Positions 52,635 through 62,511 are shown, counted from the stretch's first letter. The stretch is 64,000 nucleotides of DNA from UBA1672 sp964352665 (GCA_964352665.1 CAYGSJ010000003.1:124001-188000), one strand, 5' to 3'. Notes: a model not told the origin generated them from the letters alone. Numbers and translations: made by a program.

Positions 52635-53534
52635 TTACCAGCCTCTATTGGCCATCAGCATCGGCTCGTCAATTTCACTGATTTCGGTGCCGCGCATTGC
52701 CACACCGTCTAGTTCTTTTGACGCTTCCAAAACAATCGCCGGATCATCGTAATGGGCCGTAGCTTTAACGATAGCTTTTGCAAATTTTTCAGGGTTATCG
52801 GATTTGAAAATACCGGAACCTACAAAAACACTTTGTGCGCCGAGCTGCATGCATAAAGCAGCATCAGCAGGCGTGGCAATACCACCGGCAGCAAAATTTG
52901 GAACCGGAAGCGTGCCTATTTCACGCACGATTTTTAATAATTCGTATGGAGCACCCATATCTCTGGCGGCTGTCATAAGTTCTGACTCATCCATATTGCA
53001 GACCCATTTAATTTCTGCATTGATCTGGCGCATATGCCGTACGGCTTCGACAATGTTACCTGTGCCGGGCTCACCTTTTGTGCGCATTAGTGCTGCGCCT
53101 TCACCAATACGACGCAGGGCTTCACCAAGATTTTTTGCACCACAAACAAAAGGCACTTTGAAATCATGTTTGTTAATATGAAACTCTTCATCGGCAGGCG
53201 TTAATACTTCGGATTCATCAATATAATCGACGCCGAGTTGTTCAAGGATTTGTGCCTCTGCAAAATGTCCGATACGGCATTTTGCCATGACAGGGATAGA
53301 GGACGCTTTCATAATTTCTTCGATCAATTCAGGCGGACTCATACGAGCTACACCACCGGCTTTACGAATATCAGAGGGGACGCGCTCAAGTGCCATAACG
53401 GCGACTGCGCCTGCATCCTCGGCAATTTTGGCTTGATCTGCTGTAACGACATCCATAATCACGCCGCCTTTGAGCATTTCAGCCAGTCCGGTTTTGATAT
53501 TGATGACGTTTCCTGAAGGCGATTTTTCGCTCAT
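52635..53534 (-). CDS. pdxS: PdxS, PLP synthase subunit
   Basis: PdxS forms PLP from ribose 5-phosphate, glyceraldehyde 3-phosphate and ammonia. The 299 aa protein has the start MDVVTADQAKIAEDAGAVAV, ALERVPSDIRKAGGVARM, and PVMAKCRIGHFAEAQIL with the imine lysine, all strongly conserved. It leads the operon with the EamA-like gene and pdxT. Confidence 0.97.
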   Translation of the reverse strand: MSEKSPSGNVINIKTGLAEMLKGGVIMDVVTADQAKIAEDAGAVAVMALERVPSDIRKAGGVARMSPPELIEEIMKASSIPVMAKCRIGHFAEAQILEQLGVDYIDESEVLTPADEEFHINKHDFKVPFVCGAKNLGEALRRIGEGAALMRTKGEPGTGNIVEAVRHMRQINAEIKWVCNMDESELMTAARDMGAPYELLKIVREIGTLPVPNFAAGGIATPADAALCMQLGAQSVFVGSGIFKSDNPEKFAKAIVKATAHYDDPAIVLEASKELDGVAMRGTEISEIDEPMLMANRGW

Positions 53535-53613
53535 GGTTTATGTCCTCTTTATAAATTAAGTGCGCTATTTATACACAGAGATGCAGGAAATGCAATGAAA
53601 ACCGTCAGCCTAT

Positions 53614-55239
53614 CTAGGACTGGCTTTTCTTTTCGATCGTTGCAGCATAATCTGCCACAACCCGATAATGTGGATCTTCTACGGTATCAACTTCAACCAT
53701 ATCTTTGGCTTTTTTAAGTAAAAGCTGACAATCGGGGCTGAGATGCACAAGGTGAAGGCGTTTTCCAGCCTCTTCATACCGTGTGGCAAGTGTATCTATG
53801 GCTTCTAGTGCAGAATGATCCCAAACGCGGGCGTTCTTAAAGTCGAGGACGATATCATTTTCTTCGTCGAGTTTCGGGTCAAACATATCCCGAAAACCTG
53901 ATATAGAGCCAAAAAACAAGGGGCCATGAAGCATATAGACTTTGTGTCCCTCTTTTTCAGAATGTGATTCAACAACCCAAATGTGTTGTGCGGATTTCCA
54001 CGCAAAGACCAATGCAGAAACGATTACACCTACAATAACCGCAATGGCTAAATCATGGGCAACAGTGACACATGTTACGAGGATAATAACAAAGGCATCT
54101 TCTTTTGGAATTTTTTGCATGATGCGCATAGAGGCCCAGGCGAATGTTGCAATGACGACCATCATCATTAGCCCTGTAAGCGCTGCAAGCGGAATTTGCT
54201 CGATTAATGGCGATGCAAAAAGGATAAAACATAGCAGTGCCAGTGCTGCAGTGATCCCGGATAGGCGCCCTCGGCCGCCGGATTTAATATTGATCATGGA
54301 TTGCCCGATCATGGCACATCCACCCATCGCGCCGAAGAATCCGCATGTCAGATTGGCTGCACCCTGTCCCAGACATTCCTGAGATGTGCGTCCGCGTGTT
54401 TCGGTGAGTTCGTCAATAAGGGTAAGAGTCAAAAGACTTTCAATCAAACCGATTGCTGCAAGCGTGAAGGCAATTGGCAGAATGATAAAAAATGTTTCAA
54501 AAGTAAAGGGGACCATGGGCAGATGAAAACTTGGTAAAGAGCCGGAAACACTGGCCAGATCGCCGACGGTGCGGGTGTCCATATCAAATCCGATAACCAG
54601 AAGACTAACCGTGATAATGGCAGCCAGTGGTGCAGGAACCATTTTTCCAAGTTTGGGAATACGGGGAAATAACCAAATAATAGCCATGGTCAAAAGTGTT
54701 AGTGCGAGCATTATGTACATCTCGGTGCCATGCATCCATCCGCCATTAAAGATAACATCGATGGCGTTGTGGGATCCCTGATCATCATGCGTGACGGCAT
54801 TCACGGCTTTTTGGGCTTTGAACTGGCCAAGCTGTGCAAGGAAAATTACGATAGCAAGACCGTTTACAAAGCCAAGCATAACAGAGTGCGGAACAAGGCG
54901 AATGAATTTACCAAGATGAAATATGCCGGCTAGAATTTGAATAATACCCGTTAAAGCTATGGCAGCGAAAAGATATTCTACGCCATAGACGGTTACCAAA
55001 CCCACCATAGCTACAGCCATGGCGCCTGTTGCGCCGGAGATCATACCGCTGCGTCCACCGAATACGGATGTGATTAGGCCTACAAAGAAGGCGGCGTACA
55101 GGCCGACCAGTGGTTCAACTCCTGCGACAAAAGCAAAGGCAATCGCTTCGGGAACCAACGCCAGAGCGACTGTAATGCCTGACAAAATATCGGCTTTCGG
55201 GTTTTCCGTTAGACGGAATCGATGGACGATGCGAAGCAT
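53614..55239 (-). CDS. SulP-family anion transporter with STAS domain
   Basis: A 541 aa SLC26/SulP transporter. Ten or more membrane helices fill about 15-420, including the GLYAAFFVGLITSVFGGRSG signature and a QECLGQGAANLTCGFFGAMG loop. The C-terminal STAS domain runs from about 430 (IVLDFKNARVWDHSALEAID). The anion could be sulfate or bicarbonate, and the sequence does not settle which. A stand-alone gene. Confidence 0.92.
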   Translation of the reverse strand: MLRIVHRFRLTENPKADILSGITVALALVPEAIAFAFVAGVEPLVGLYAAFFVGLITSVFGGRSGMISGATGAMAVAMVGLVTVYGVEYLFAAIALTGIIQILAGIFHLGKFIRLVPHSVMLGFVNGLAIVIFLAQLGQFKAQKAVNAVTHDDQGSHNAIDVIFNGGWMHGTEMYIMLALTLLTMAIIWLFPRIPKLGKMVPAPLAAIITVSLLVIGFDMDTRTVGDLASVSGSLPSFHLPMVPFTFETFFIILPIAFTLAAIGLIESLLTLTLIDELTETRGRTSQECLGQGAANLTCGFFGAMGGCAMIGQSMINIKSGGRGRLSGITAALALLCFILFASPLIEQIPLAALTGLMMMVVIATFAWASMRIMQKIPKEDAFVIILVTCVTVAHDLAIAVIVGVIVSALVFAWKSAQHIWVVESHSEKEGHKVYMLHGPLFFGSISGFRDMFDPKLDEENDIVLDFKNARVWDHSALEAIDTLATRYEEAGKRLHLVHLSPDCQLLLKKAKDMVEVDTVEDPHYRVVADYAATIEKKSQS

Positions 55240-55319
55240 AGAAATTGATCTTTTTATTAGAAAGAGGCTTTAAGGCGGGTTCTTTATACGGGCGGGCATT
55301 CTATAATTCAAGAGCTGTT

Positions 55320-55547
55320 TTAACAACAGCCGCCAGAAGGGTTTGTATGATCCTCGTCGCAATCTTCATCATGGTCATGGTGATGATGTTTGTTATCATG
55401 GTCATGTCCGCAGCACGATCCATCGGCATTATGCTCGTGGTGGTGATGTGGATGCGTTGTTCCGGGAAGCCATGGTACACCGGCAGTTCCAGCGGGCATA
55501 GTGGTCGACATGGAAAGACGTTTTTTAATATTTTTGATGGTGCTCAT
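55320..55547 (-). CDS. Histidine- and cysteine-rich metal-binding mini-protein
   Basis: A 75 aa protein. The N-terminal 28 residues are plain, and the rest holds repeated His runs (HHHHEH, HHHHDHDED) with Asp/Glu and a terminal SGGCC, plus SCCGHDHD. This composition is that of Ni/Zn/Cu-binding storage or chaperone peptides. It starts 4 nt after the dapD stop, so it is probably cotranscribed. No family is recognised beyond that composition. Confidence 0.72.
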   Translation of the reverse strand: MSTIKNIKKRLSMSTTMPAGTAGVPWLPGTTHPHHHHEHNADGSCCGHDHDNKHHHHDHDEDCDEDHTNPSGGCC

Positions 55548-55551
55548 TTTT

Positions 55552-56424
55552 TTAATCTCTCAAAAGATCATTAATACTTGTTTTGCTGCGCGTTCTTTCA
55601 TCAACGCGTTTCACAATTACCGCACAGGCGAGGCTTGGTGCGGGCTTTCCGTTTGGCATGGTTTTGTCCGAGGGTAAAGTGCCCGGAATAACAACGGAAT
55701 AAGCCGGTACACGACCCTGATAAATTTCGCCAGCTTCGCGGTCTATAATTTTTGTCGATGCCCCAAGGAACACGCCCATGGAAATCACAGAGCCTTCTTC
55801 TACGATCACACCTTCGGCGACTTCGGAACGTGCACCAACAAAAACATTGTCTTCGATAATCACAGGCCCCGCTTGAAGCGGTTCGAGAACACCACCAATT
55901 CCAGTGCCGCCCGATATGTGACAATTTGCACCAATCTGTGCACAGGAGCCTACGGTTGCCCAAGTATCAATCATTGTGCCTTCACCTACATAGGCGCCGA
56001 TATTCACAAAAGACGGCATCAAAACCGCATTTGGTGCAATATAGGCCGAGTGGCGCACAATAGCGTGAGGTACGGCGCGAAATGCTGCGGCCTGAAAATC
56101 TTTTTCGTCCCAGTTTTCAAATTTGCTGGGCACTTTGTCATACCAATGACCGCCCCCCGGACCGCCCTGAATCATTTGCATTGGATTTAAACGGAAGGAT
56201 AATAAAACTGCTTTTTTCAGCCATTGATGAACCACCCAGCCTTCTGTAGAAGGACTGGCCACACGCAAGGCTCCGCTATCGAGTAGTGACAGGGCTTCAT
56301 TCACAGCATCGCGTGTTTTGCCTTTTGTATCAGCATTGATGGAATCTCTATTTTCCCACGCTGTTTCAATTGTTTCCTGAAGTGAATTTGCTTCTTCTTT
56401 TGTCACTTTGTTATTGGCCATCAT
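55552..56424 (-). CDS. dapD: DapD, tetrahydrodipicolinate N-succinyltransferase
   Basis: DapD transfers succinyl from succinyl-CoA to tetrahydrodipicolinate in lysine and diaminopimelate synthesis. The 290 aa protein has a left-handed beta-helix (hexapeptide repeats) at about 130-240, with GAYVGEGTMIDTWATVGSCA and GTGIGGVLEP. Two adjacent ATGs (56424, 56421) begin it; GGAAAG lies upstream. It is followed by the His-rich mini-protein gene. Confidence 0.97.
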   Translation of the reverse strand: MMANNKVTKEEANSLQETIETAWENRDSINADTKGKTRDAVNEALSLLDSGALRVASPSTEGWVVHQWLKKAVLLSFRLNPMQMIQGGPGGGHWYDKVPSKFENWDEKDFQAAAFRAVPHAIVRHSAYIAPNAVLMPSFVNIGAYVGEGTMIDTWATVGSCAQIGANCHISGGTGIGGVLEPLQAGPVIIEDNVFVGARSEVAEGVIVEEGSVISMGVFLGASTKIIDREAGEIYQGRVPAYSVVIPGTLPSDKTMPNGKPAPSLACAVIVKRVDERTRSKTSINDLLRD

Positions 56425-56477
56425 GATCTGTCTTTCCGTTCACAGTAAAAAAATGCACAAACTGGTTGCAATTCAGC

Positions 56478-57479
56478 ATGTCAGGCGTACAAAATCAAGC
56501 GTATATGACGCATAAAGCTATAAAAAATGTATTGCCCTCGTGCAAAATAGATTGGAATACGCTCTCAGAGGCGGATTGGGAGGCGTATTTTTGCCGTATA
56601 AAGCGATCGAATCTGTTGCAGTCCCTACCCTATGCCCGCGCGATGGCAGGTCTTAACCAGCAACGCATTCGCATGGGTTTAATCAAAATCAATGAAGAAG
56701 AAGCCGGACTGATTATGATTTTGGAGGCAGGTATTTTAAACAATGCGGTTCATGCGGTTTTGGTTGATCGTGGGCCACTTTGGTTTGATGGATATGGGAT
56801 GCCGGATCATTTTGAATCATTTCTGCAGACTTTTGCCAGAGAGTTCCCCAAAAGATTTGGCAGGAGAATAAGATTCTTACCGGAGGTAGAAAAAACCCCG
56901 TCCTTTGAAAAAATTATAAAGGATAATGGTTTTGTACCCGTATCACAAAAAGGGTATCAGACAATCTGGTTGGATTTACGCCAAGATGTTGAAGATTTGC
57001 GATCAGGGCTGAATAAAAAATGGCGCAATACTTTGAGTAAGGCAGAAAGCAATCAGCTTGACATACAATGGAACGAGCAAGAATATTTCGACTGGCTATT
57101 GCAACATTACACGATTGATAAGTCACTGCGCGGCTATGATGGGCCGTTGCCAAAAACAGTAAAAGCCCTCGCCCGTGAATTCTCTCGTGGGCAAAATATG
57201 ATGATTGCGGCTGCGTTGTTGGATGGCAAACCAATAGCCGCTATATTGCTGTTAATTCATGGGTCTTGCGCCACGTACCAGATTGGCTACACCACGGAAA
57301 CAGGGCGTCAAAAATGTGCACATCACGCGTTATTGTGGAATGCTATGACCGCGTTAAAAGAGAGGAAGATTTATGATTTTGACTTGGGGGGTATCAATAT
57401 GGAAGACGCTAAAGGTGTGGCGCTTTTCAAACAGGGTCTCGGCGGAGTCTATTTTGAATCGGCTAGCCTTTATCACTAA
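56478..57479 (+). CDS. FemAB/GNAT-like acyltransferase
   Basis: A 333 aa protein of the GNAT-fold FemAB-like group, which transfers amino acids or acyl groups to peptidoglycan or sugar amines. SLPYARAMAGLNQQRIRMGL and the C-terminal IYDFDLGGINMEDAKGVALF match the group's acyl-CoA/tRNA-binding region. I start at ATG 56478; ATG 56505 and a TTG at 56466 are also possible. The acceptor is unknown. The next gene starts 26 nt before its stop. Confidence 0.8.
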   Translation: MSGVQNQAYMTHKAIKNVLPSCKIDWNTLSEADWEAYFCRIKRSNLLQSLPYARAMAGLNQQRIRMGLIKINEEEAGLIMILEAGILNNAVHAVLVDRGPLWFDGYGMPDHFESFLQTFAREFPKRFGRRIRFLPEVEKTPSFEKIIKDNGFVPVSQKGYQTIWLDLRQDVEDLRSGLNKKWRNTLSKAESNQLDIQWNEQEYFDWLLQHYTIDKSLRGYDGPLPKTVKALAREFSRGQNMMIAAALLDGKPIAAILLLIHGSCATYQIGYTTETGRQKCAHHALLWNAMTALKERKIYDFDLGGINMEDAKGVALFKQGLGGVYFESASLYH

Positions 57480-58356
57480 ATTCGTATTATTGTGCATGTT
57501 TTTCACTGCGCCTGTTATTGCGGCTGATGCAGATGCTGGGCCGGTCCCCGAAAAGAAACCCGCTTATAAATCCGCAGACCCATATGCGTTTAATTATCAA
57601 ATAATGCATTACGATGTGTTTGCGGGGGGCATTCATGCCGTGCAAGCGGATATGATTCTGGATTATCGCACAGCGGGCCAGTATGCCATGAAATTTTCTG
57701 CTCAAACGCGTGGTTTACTGGGCTCGGTGGCGCCATGGGAAGGCACGTTTGAATCAAGGGGACAGGCGCTTGCCGATGGACAACGTGTTCCCCAGTTTCA
57801 TGAATCTGTTGCAATGTGGAAGAATGAAAGAGAAGTCAAAACGTATAATTACAATAAGGATGGTAGCTTTAAGAACCTTGTGACTTTGTACAAGCACAAG
57901 AAACCAAAAACTACAATCCCCGAAAAAGAACTTACGGATGAAACAATGGACGCCCTGACGGCGACAATCCTTGTGATGGAACATGTTGCAGATGGTGGTG
58001 ATTGCGAGGGTGAAAAGGATGTATTTGACGGGAAAAGAAAATTTAAAATGACATTCAGGCATCAACGTTTTGTGATGCTTGAAAAAACAAGATACAACGC
58101 CTATAGCGGTCCTGCGGCCGAGTGTACGGTTGAGGTTAAACCTGTTGCGGGTGCGTGGCACAAGAAACCGCGCGGATGGTTATCAATTCAGGAGCAGGGC
58201 CGTGAACGCGGGACAATGCCAACGGTATGGTTGGCGCAGGTCACAAAAAATGCGGTAACAGTTCCTGTGCGTGTGCGTGTAAAGACAGCCTATGGTACGT
58301 TGTTCATGCATATGACCCACTATGAAAGTGGCAATACTGTCCTTACGACGAAATAG
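57454..58356 (+). CDS. Exported DUF3108 protein
   Basis: A 300 aa exported protein of the DUF3108 family, whose function is unknown. The start is TTG 57454, 6 nt after GGCGGAG, giving MNRLAFITKFVLLCMFFTAP as signal peptide. The frame is open upstream to 57373, but that part is inside the FemAB-like gene and lacks a binding site. The domain (about 55-285) has HYDVFAGGIHAVQADMILDY and a PVRVRVKTAYGTLFMHMT end strand pair. Confidence 0.88.
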   Translation: MNRLAFITKFVLLCMFFTAPVIAADADAGPVPEKKPAYKSADPYAFNYQIMHYDVFAGGIHAVQADMILDYRTAGQYAMKFSAQTRGLLGSVAPWEGTFESRGQALADGQRVPQFHESVAMWKNEREVKTYNYNKDGSFKNLVTLYKHKKPKTTIPEKELTDETMDALTATILVMEHVADGGDCEGEKDVFDGKRKFKMTFRHQRFVMLEKTRYNAYSGPAAECTVEVKPVAGAWHKKPRGWLSIQEQGRERGTMPTVWLAQVTKNAVTVPVRVRVKTAYGTLFMHMTHYESGNTVLTTK

Positions 58357-58399
58357 AGTAAGGATTGCCTATTTTAAATCTGTTTGCTAGAGATGACAT

Positions 58400-59761
58400 A
58401 TGACAACCAATTCTTCACTCGCCGTTGTTGTGCTTGCCGCCGGTAAAGGCACGCGCATGAAATCAACCAAGCCAAAAGTTATGAATGAACTTTTGGGCTT
58501 GCCGATGATCAATTGGTTATTGGGTACGATTGAGAAACTGAATCCCGATCGTGTTGTCGTTGTTGTTGGTGAAGGGATGCAGGATTTAATACAGGCCGTA
58601 ACGCCACATGAAACCATTACTCAAAAAACACAAGATGGAACAGGCAGTGCGTTAAAAGCAGCGTTGCCGGCGCTTGAAAAATTCAAGGGTGATATTCTTG
58701 TTTTATTAGGGGACACGCCTCTTATTTCGTTGGGGACACTTCAGACACTCATTGAGGTGAAGCGGTCCAATCCAGATGCCGGCTTGTCTGTTTTGGGAAT
58801 GGAACTTGAAAATCCTGCCGGTTATGGGCGTTTGCTTTTAAACGAGAACAATACTTTGGCGGCTATTCGCGAAGAAAAGGATGCCTCCGATGAGGAAAAA
58901 CAAGTGAACATCGTTAATACGGGTGCTTTTTGTCTTGATGGTGCACGTGTTAGCGAATGGCTGGATCAGATCAGCAATGATAATGCACAGGGAGAATATT
59001 ATATTACGGACTTGCCTGAGATCGCTGGCCGTGATGGTCTAGTTACAAGCGTTGCTATCTCAAGACAGGCTTATGAGGTACAGGGCTGCAATACACGGTT
59101 AGATCTTGTCAATCTGGAGCAAGCTGCACAAAAAATACTGCGTGAAGAATTTATAGAAAACGGTGTAATTTTTCAGGATCCCGGCACTGTATATTTTCAT
59201 CACGACACTGTTATCGGAGAGGGAACGATCATAGAGCCGAATGTTTATTTCGGACCAGGTGTGTCGGTTGGAAAAAATGTTCATATCAAAGCGTTTTGCC
59301 ATTTTGAAGGTGCGAAGATCAAGAATAATTCGATTGTCGGACCGTTTGCGCGCCTGCGTCCTGGAAGTGATATAGGCGAGGATGTCCGGATCGGGAATTT
59401 CGTTGAAATTAAAAAGTCGACCATAGGAGACCGAAGCAAAATTTCTCATCTTGGCTATGTTGGTGACTGTATTATGGGCGCGGATGTGAATTTTGGCTGC
59501 GGCGCTATTACGGTGAATTATGATGGATTTGATAAGCACCAGACCACAATTGGCGAAGGTGTCATGGTCGGCAGTAATGTAAATTTGATAGCGCCGATTA
59601 CACTAGGCGATGGTGCGTTTATAGCGGCAGGCTCGACGATTAGCGCCGATGTTTCGGCCGATACTTTGGCTATGGAACGCAGTGAACCTGATATTCGCGA
59701 GGGTTGGGCGGCGAAGTTCCGAAAGCAAAAAAAACTTGCTAAAGATAAAAAAGCTAGTTAA
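58400..59761 (+). CDS. glmU: GlmU, bifunctional UDP-GlcNAc synthesis enzyme
   Basis: GlmU acetylates glucosamine 1-phosphate and joins it to UTP. The 453 aa protein has the uridylyltransferase loop LAAGKGTRMKSTKPKVM (about 11-27), and a left-handed beta-helix from about 250 with the acetyltransferase site SKISHLGYVGD and GAITVNYDGFDKHQT. It ends 45 nt before a small broken gene, with glmS further on. Confidence 0.97.
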   Translation: MTTNSSLAVVVLAAGKGTRMKSTKPKVMNELLGLPMINWLLGTIEKLNPDRVVVVVGEGMQDLIQAVTPHETITQKTQDGTGSALKAALPALEKFKGDILVLLGDTPLISLGTLQTLIEVKRSNPDAGLSVLGMELENPAGYGRLLLNENNTLAAIREEKDASDEEKQVNIVNTGAFCLDGARVSEWLDQISNDNAQGEYYITDLPEIAGRDGLVTSVAISRQAYEVQGCNTRLDLVNLEQAAQKILREEFIENGVIFQDPGTVYFHHDTVIGEGTIIEPNVYFGPGVSVGKNVHIKAFCHFEGAKIKNNSIVGPFARLRPGSDIGEDVRIGNFVEIKKSTIGDRSKISHLGYVGDCIMGADVNFGCGAITVNYDGFDKHQTTIGEGVMVGSNVNLIAPITLGDGAFIAAGSTISADVSADTLAMERSEPDIREGWAAKFRKQKKLAKDKKAS

Positions 59762-59805
59762 AAGCAATTTAATTGACATAAAACAGGGCTTTAAGGGATT
59801 GTAAT

Positions 59806-60038
59806 ATGACTGAACGAAATAAAATAAAATAAAAGAACCTGTTTTTCAAGCAAGCGCATCACCCAGTCAACCTGGGGTTTTGGTCACATTGCGTGAGTTT
59901 GCTAGTTCATGGTACGACAGGAACATCCGGGGTATGTTCGCGCGTGAAGCTACAGTAGATACATATTCTGAACTTGGTGGTGATACACCAATAAAGTCTG
60001 AACCTGTTTCAGACGACCCTAAAAAACCCGAACCATAA
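59806..60038 (+). pseudogene. Small gene broken at an AAAAT repeat
   Basis: A start with an ideal ribosome binding site (AAGGGA, 7 nt before ATG 59806) opens MTERNKIK, then the frame hits TAA within AAAATAAAATAAAAG. After the repeat a coding-looking frame continues to TAA 60036-60038, with REFASSWYDRNIRGMFAREA and SEPVSDDPKKPEP. Dropping one 5-nt AAAAT unit would make a single 72 aa frame; the present copy number breaks it. This may be a contingency (phase-variable) gene, a fresh mutation or an assembly error. Function unknown; 59762-60145 holds nothing else that I can support. Confidence 0.6.
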
Positions 60039-60145
60039 TTTTTATCATTGCTTCTGAAACAATTGGTAAAACTTCGTGATTTGAATTTATTTTCTTTTTC
60101 CTTAAATCTTTTAGCGTGTAAATCGCATGAGCGGAGTTTGAGTAT

Positions 60146-61975
60146 ATGTGTGGAATTGTCGGAATTATCGGTGAGCAGGAAGTAGCCCCTCTTTTATTGG
60201 AGGGGTTAAAGCGTCTTGAATATCGTGGTTATGACTCTGCAGGGATTGCAAGTTTATCAAATGGGCATATTGATCGCCGCCGTGCGGAAGGAAAGCTTGT
60301 AAACCTTGCGGATAAGGTCAAGGAAATTCCGCTCGCGGGCACTGTCGGCATTGGTCACACACGCTGGGCTACACATGGATTGCCGAATGAACGCAATGCC
60401 CATCCTCATGCTACGGATAAAGTTGCGGTGGTGCATAACGGCATCATCGAGAATTATGCTGTGCTTAAAGAGGAATTGGAGGGGCACGGTGCAAAATTTG
60501 ATACCGAAACTGATACGGAAGTCATCGTGCATATGGTGTCCCATTATATGGATCAGGGTCAGGATCCTGTGCAGGCAGCCAATACCACAATGGATAGATT
60601 AGAAGGCGCGTTTGCTCTGGTTATGATTTTCGCAGGCCATCACGATTTGATGGTGGGATGTCGTCAAGGGACGCCGCTTGCCGTTGGTTATGGAGAAGGA
60701 GAGATGTATGTCGCCTCTGACTCTTATGCGCTGGCTCCTCTGACCAAAAGAATTTGTTTCCTTGAAGATGGTGATCGTGTTGTGGTAACGCGCGATACAG
60801 TGCGCATTTATGATAAACATGACAAAGATGTAAAGCGTAGTATCCGTATTACCGAACAATCCGGTGCAACGACCGGCAAGGGTGAATACCGCCATTTTAT
60901 GCTGAAAGAAATTTACGAGCAGCCTGCCGTAATCGGAGATACGCTTAATTCCTATGTGAATGCTTCGACTGGACGCATTACGGTTCCCGAAGATGTTTTA
61001 GCAGCCATTGAAAAGGCGCCGCGATTAACTCTTATTGCCTGTGGAACGGCCTATTATGCCTGTATGGTGGCAAAATACTGGTTTGAACAGATTGCACGCA
61101 TTCCCTGCGAAATTGATGTGGCCAGTGAATTCCGTTATCGCGAAGCGCCATTGCCGAAAAATGGTGTGGCAATGTTCATATCGCAATCGGGTGAAACGCT
61201 AGATACGCTTGAGGCGCTTCGGTATTGCAAGCGCGAAAAACAGAAGATCATTTCTATTGTGAATGCCATTGAAAGCACGATTGAGCGGGAGTCAGATATT
61301 GTTCTGCATACTCTGGCCGGACCTGAAATCGGTGTGGCATCGACCAAAGCATTCACGACGCAGCTGACGACGCTCGCCTGCATTGCTTTTGCCAGCGCAC
61401 GGGCCAAGGGTGTTATAAACGACAAGACCATGCATGAAATGGCAGAGGCTTTGCGCCACGTTCCAGCCATTGCTGCTGATATTCTCAAACATGACGAAGC
61501 CATTCTGACTATCGCCAAAGATGTGGTTGAGGCCCGTGATGTGCTTTATCTTGGTCGTGGCAGTCTATACCCGATTGCTCTGGAAGGGGCGCTTAAACTC
61601 AAGGAAATTTCCTATATTCATGCCGAAGGCTATGCTTCCGGTGAAATGAAACACGGGCCGATTGCTCTGATCGATGATAGCGTTCCCGTGGTTGTGGTGG
61701 CGCCGGGTCATGATCCAATGTTTGAAAAGAATGTGTCCAATATTCAGGAAACAGTTGCGCGCGGGGGTAAGGTATTCCTTATTTCCGATGAAAAGGGGGC
61801 CAAGGCTCTTAAAGATCAATCAACATGGAGTGTGGCTATGGGCGCGGTCCATCCTTTTGTTGCGCCGATTCTCTATTCCATTCCGGTGCAGTTACTCGCC
61901 TATCACGTGGCGGTGCTTAAGGGCACAGATGTTGACCAACCGCGTAATCTGGCGAAGTCCGTGACCGTGGAATGA
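60146..61975 (+). CDS. glmS: GlmS, glutamine-fructose-6-phosphate aminotransferase
   Basis: GlmS makes glucosamine 6-phosphate for cell-wall precursors. The 609 aa length is standard. Cys2 (MCGIVGII) is the glutaminase nucleophile, followed by the ammonia-channel regions and two SIS isomerase domains (about 285-600) with FISQSGETLDTLEALRY and ASTKAFTTQLTTL. It follows glmU in the same pathway. I see no glmS ribozyme-like element upstream. Confidence 0.97.
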   Translation: MCGIVGIIGEQEVAPLLLEGLKRLEYRGYDSAGIASLSNGHIDRRRAEGKLVNLADKVKEIPLAGTVGIGHTRWATHGLPNERNAHPHATDKVAVVHNGIIENYAVLKEELEGHGAKFDTETDTEVIVHMVSHYMDQGQDPVQAANTTMDRLEGAFALVMIFAGHHDLMVGCRQGTPLAVGYGEGEMYVASDSYALAPLTKRICFLEDGDRVVVTRDTVRIYDKHDKDVKRSIRITEQSGATTGKGEYRHFMLKEIYEQPAVIGDTLNSYVNASTGRITVPEDVLAAIEKAPRLTLIACGTAYYACMVAKYWFEQIARIPCEIDVASEFRYREAPLPKNGVAMFISQSGETLDTLEALRYCKREKQKIISIVNAIESTIERESDIVLHTLAGPEIGVASTKAFTTQLTTLACIAFASARAKGVINDKTMHEMAEALRHVPAIAADILKHDEAILTIAKDVVEARDVLYLGRGSLYPIALEGALKLKEISYIHAEGYASGEMKHGPIALIDDSVPVVVVAPGHDPMFEKNVSNIQETVARGGKVFLISDEKGAKALKDQSTWSVAMGAVHPFVAPILYSIPVQLLAYHVAVLKGTDVDQPRNLAKSVTVE

Positions 61976-62059
61976 TCCTGACTTTACACTTGCATTTCGC
62001 CTTTTAAGGCTCTATAACGCTAGCAATTCTAGAATTATTTATAAATTGAGGCACAAAAT

Positions 62060-62485
62060 ATGGCACGCGTAACCGTTGAAGATTGTATTGAGAGAGTTGA
62101 AAACCGTTTTGAACTTGTGATGATGGCTGCGCAGCGCGCCCGCAAGATCGGATCAGGTGCAGCACTGACAGTGGATCGTGACAATGACAAGAACACAGTT
62201 GTTTCATTGCGTGAGATCGCAGCACAAACTGTTAGTCTTGATAACCTTAAAGAAGAGATGGTTTTAAGCCATCAGCGTTATTTGCCTCAGGATACAGAGG
62301 ATGAAGAACTGGATCTTATGGAGGGCGAACAGGAATGGGCCGACATTTCCAAAACAACCGGTATGTACTCGGACGAGGAGATCGGTGCGACACCTTCGGA
62401 ATCCAGTGAAGATGAAGACGAAGATTTCAACGAAGATGAAGAAGACGATGGCGAAGGATCCTTAGGGGATATCGCGGGCGTTTAA
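62060..62485 (+). CDS. rpoZ: RpoZ, RNA polymerase omega subunit with acidic tail
   Basis: Omega helps assemble RNA polymerase and binds ppGpp in many bacteria. The 141 aa protein begins with the alphaproteobacterial signature MARVTVEDCIERVENRFELV, then the KIGSGAALTVDRDNDKNTVV helix-loop. The last 45 residues are a very acidic tail (DEDEDFNEDEEDDG). Its next-door RSH gene is the usual neighbour. Confidence 0.96.
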   Translation: MARVTVEDCIERVENRFELVMMAAQRARKIGSGAALTVDRDNDKNTVVSLREIAAQTVSLDNLKEEMVLSHQRYLPQDTEDEELDLMEGEQEWADISKTTGMYSDEEIGATPSESSEDEDEDFNEDEEDDGEGSLGDIAGV

Positions 62486-62511
62486 TATTCGCATAAAAAT
62501 AATTTTTAAGG

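Noticed and set aside
59762..60145. A glmS ribozyme upstream of glmS
   Set aside because: That element is typical of Gram-positive bacteria, and nothing resembling its conserved core is visible.
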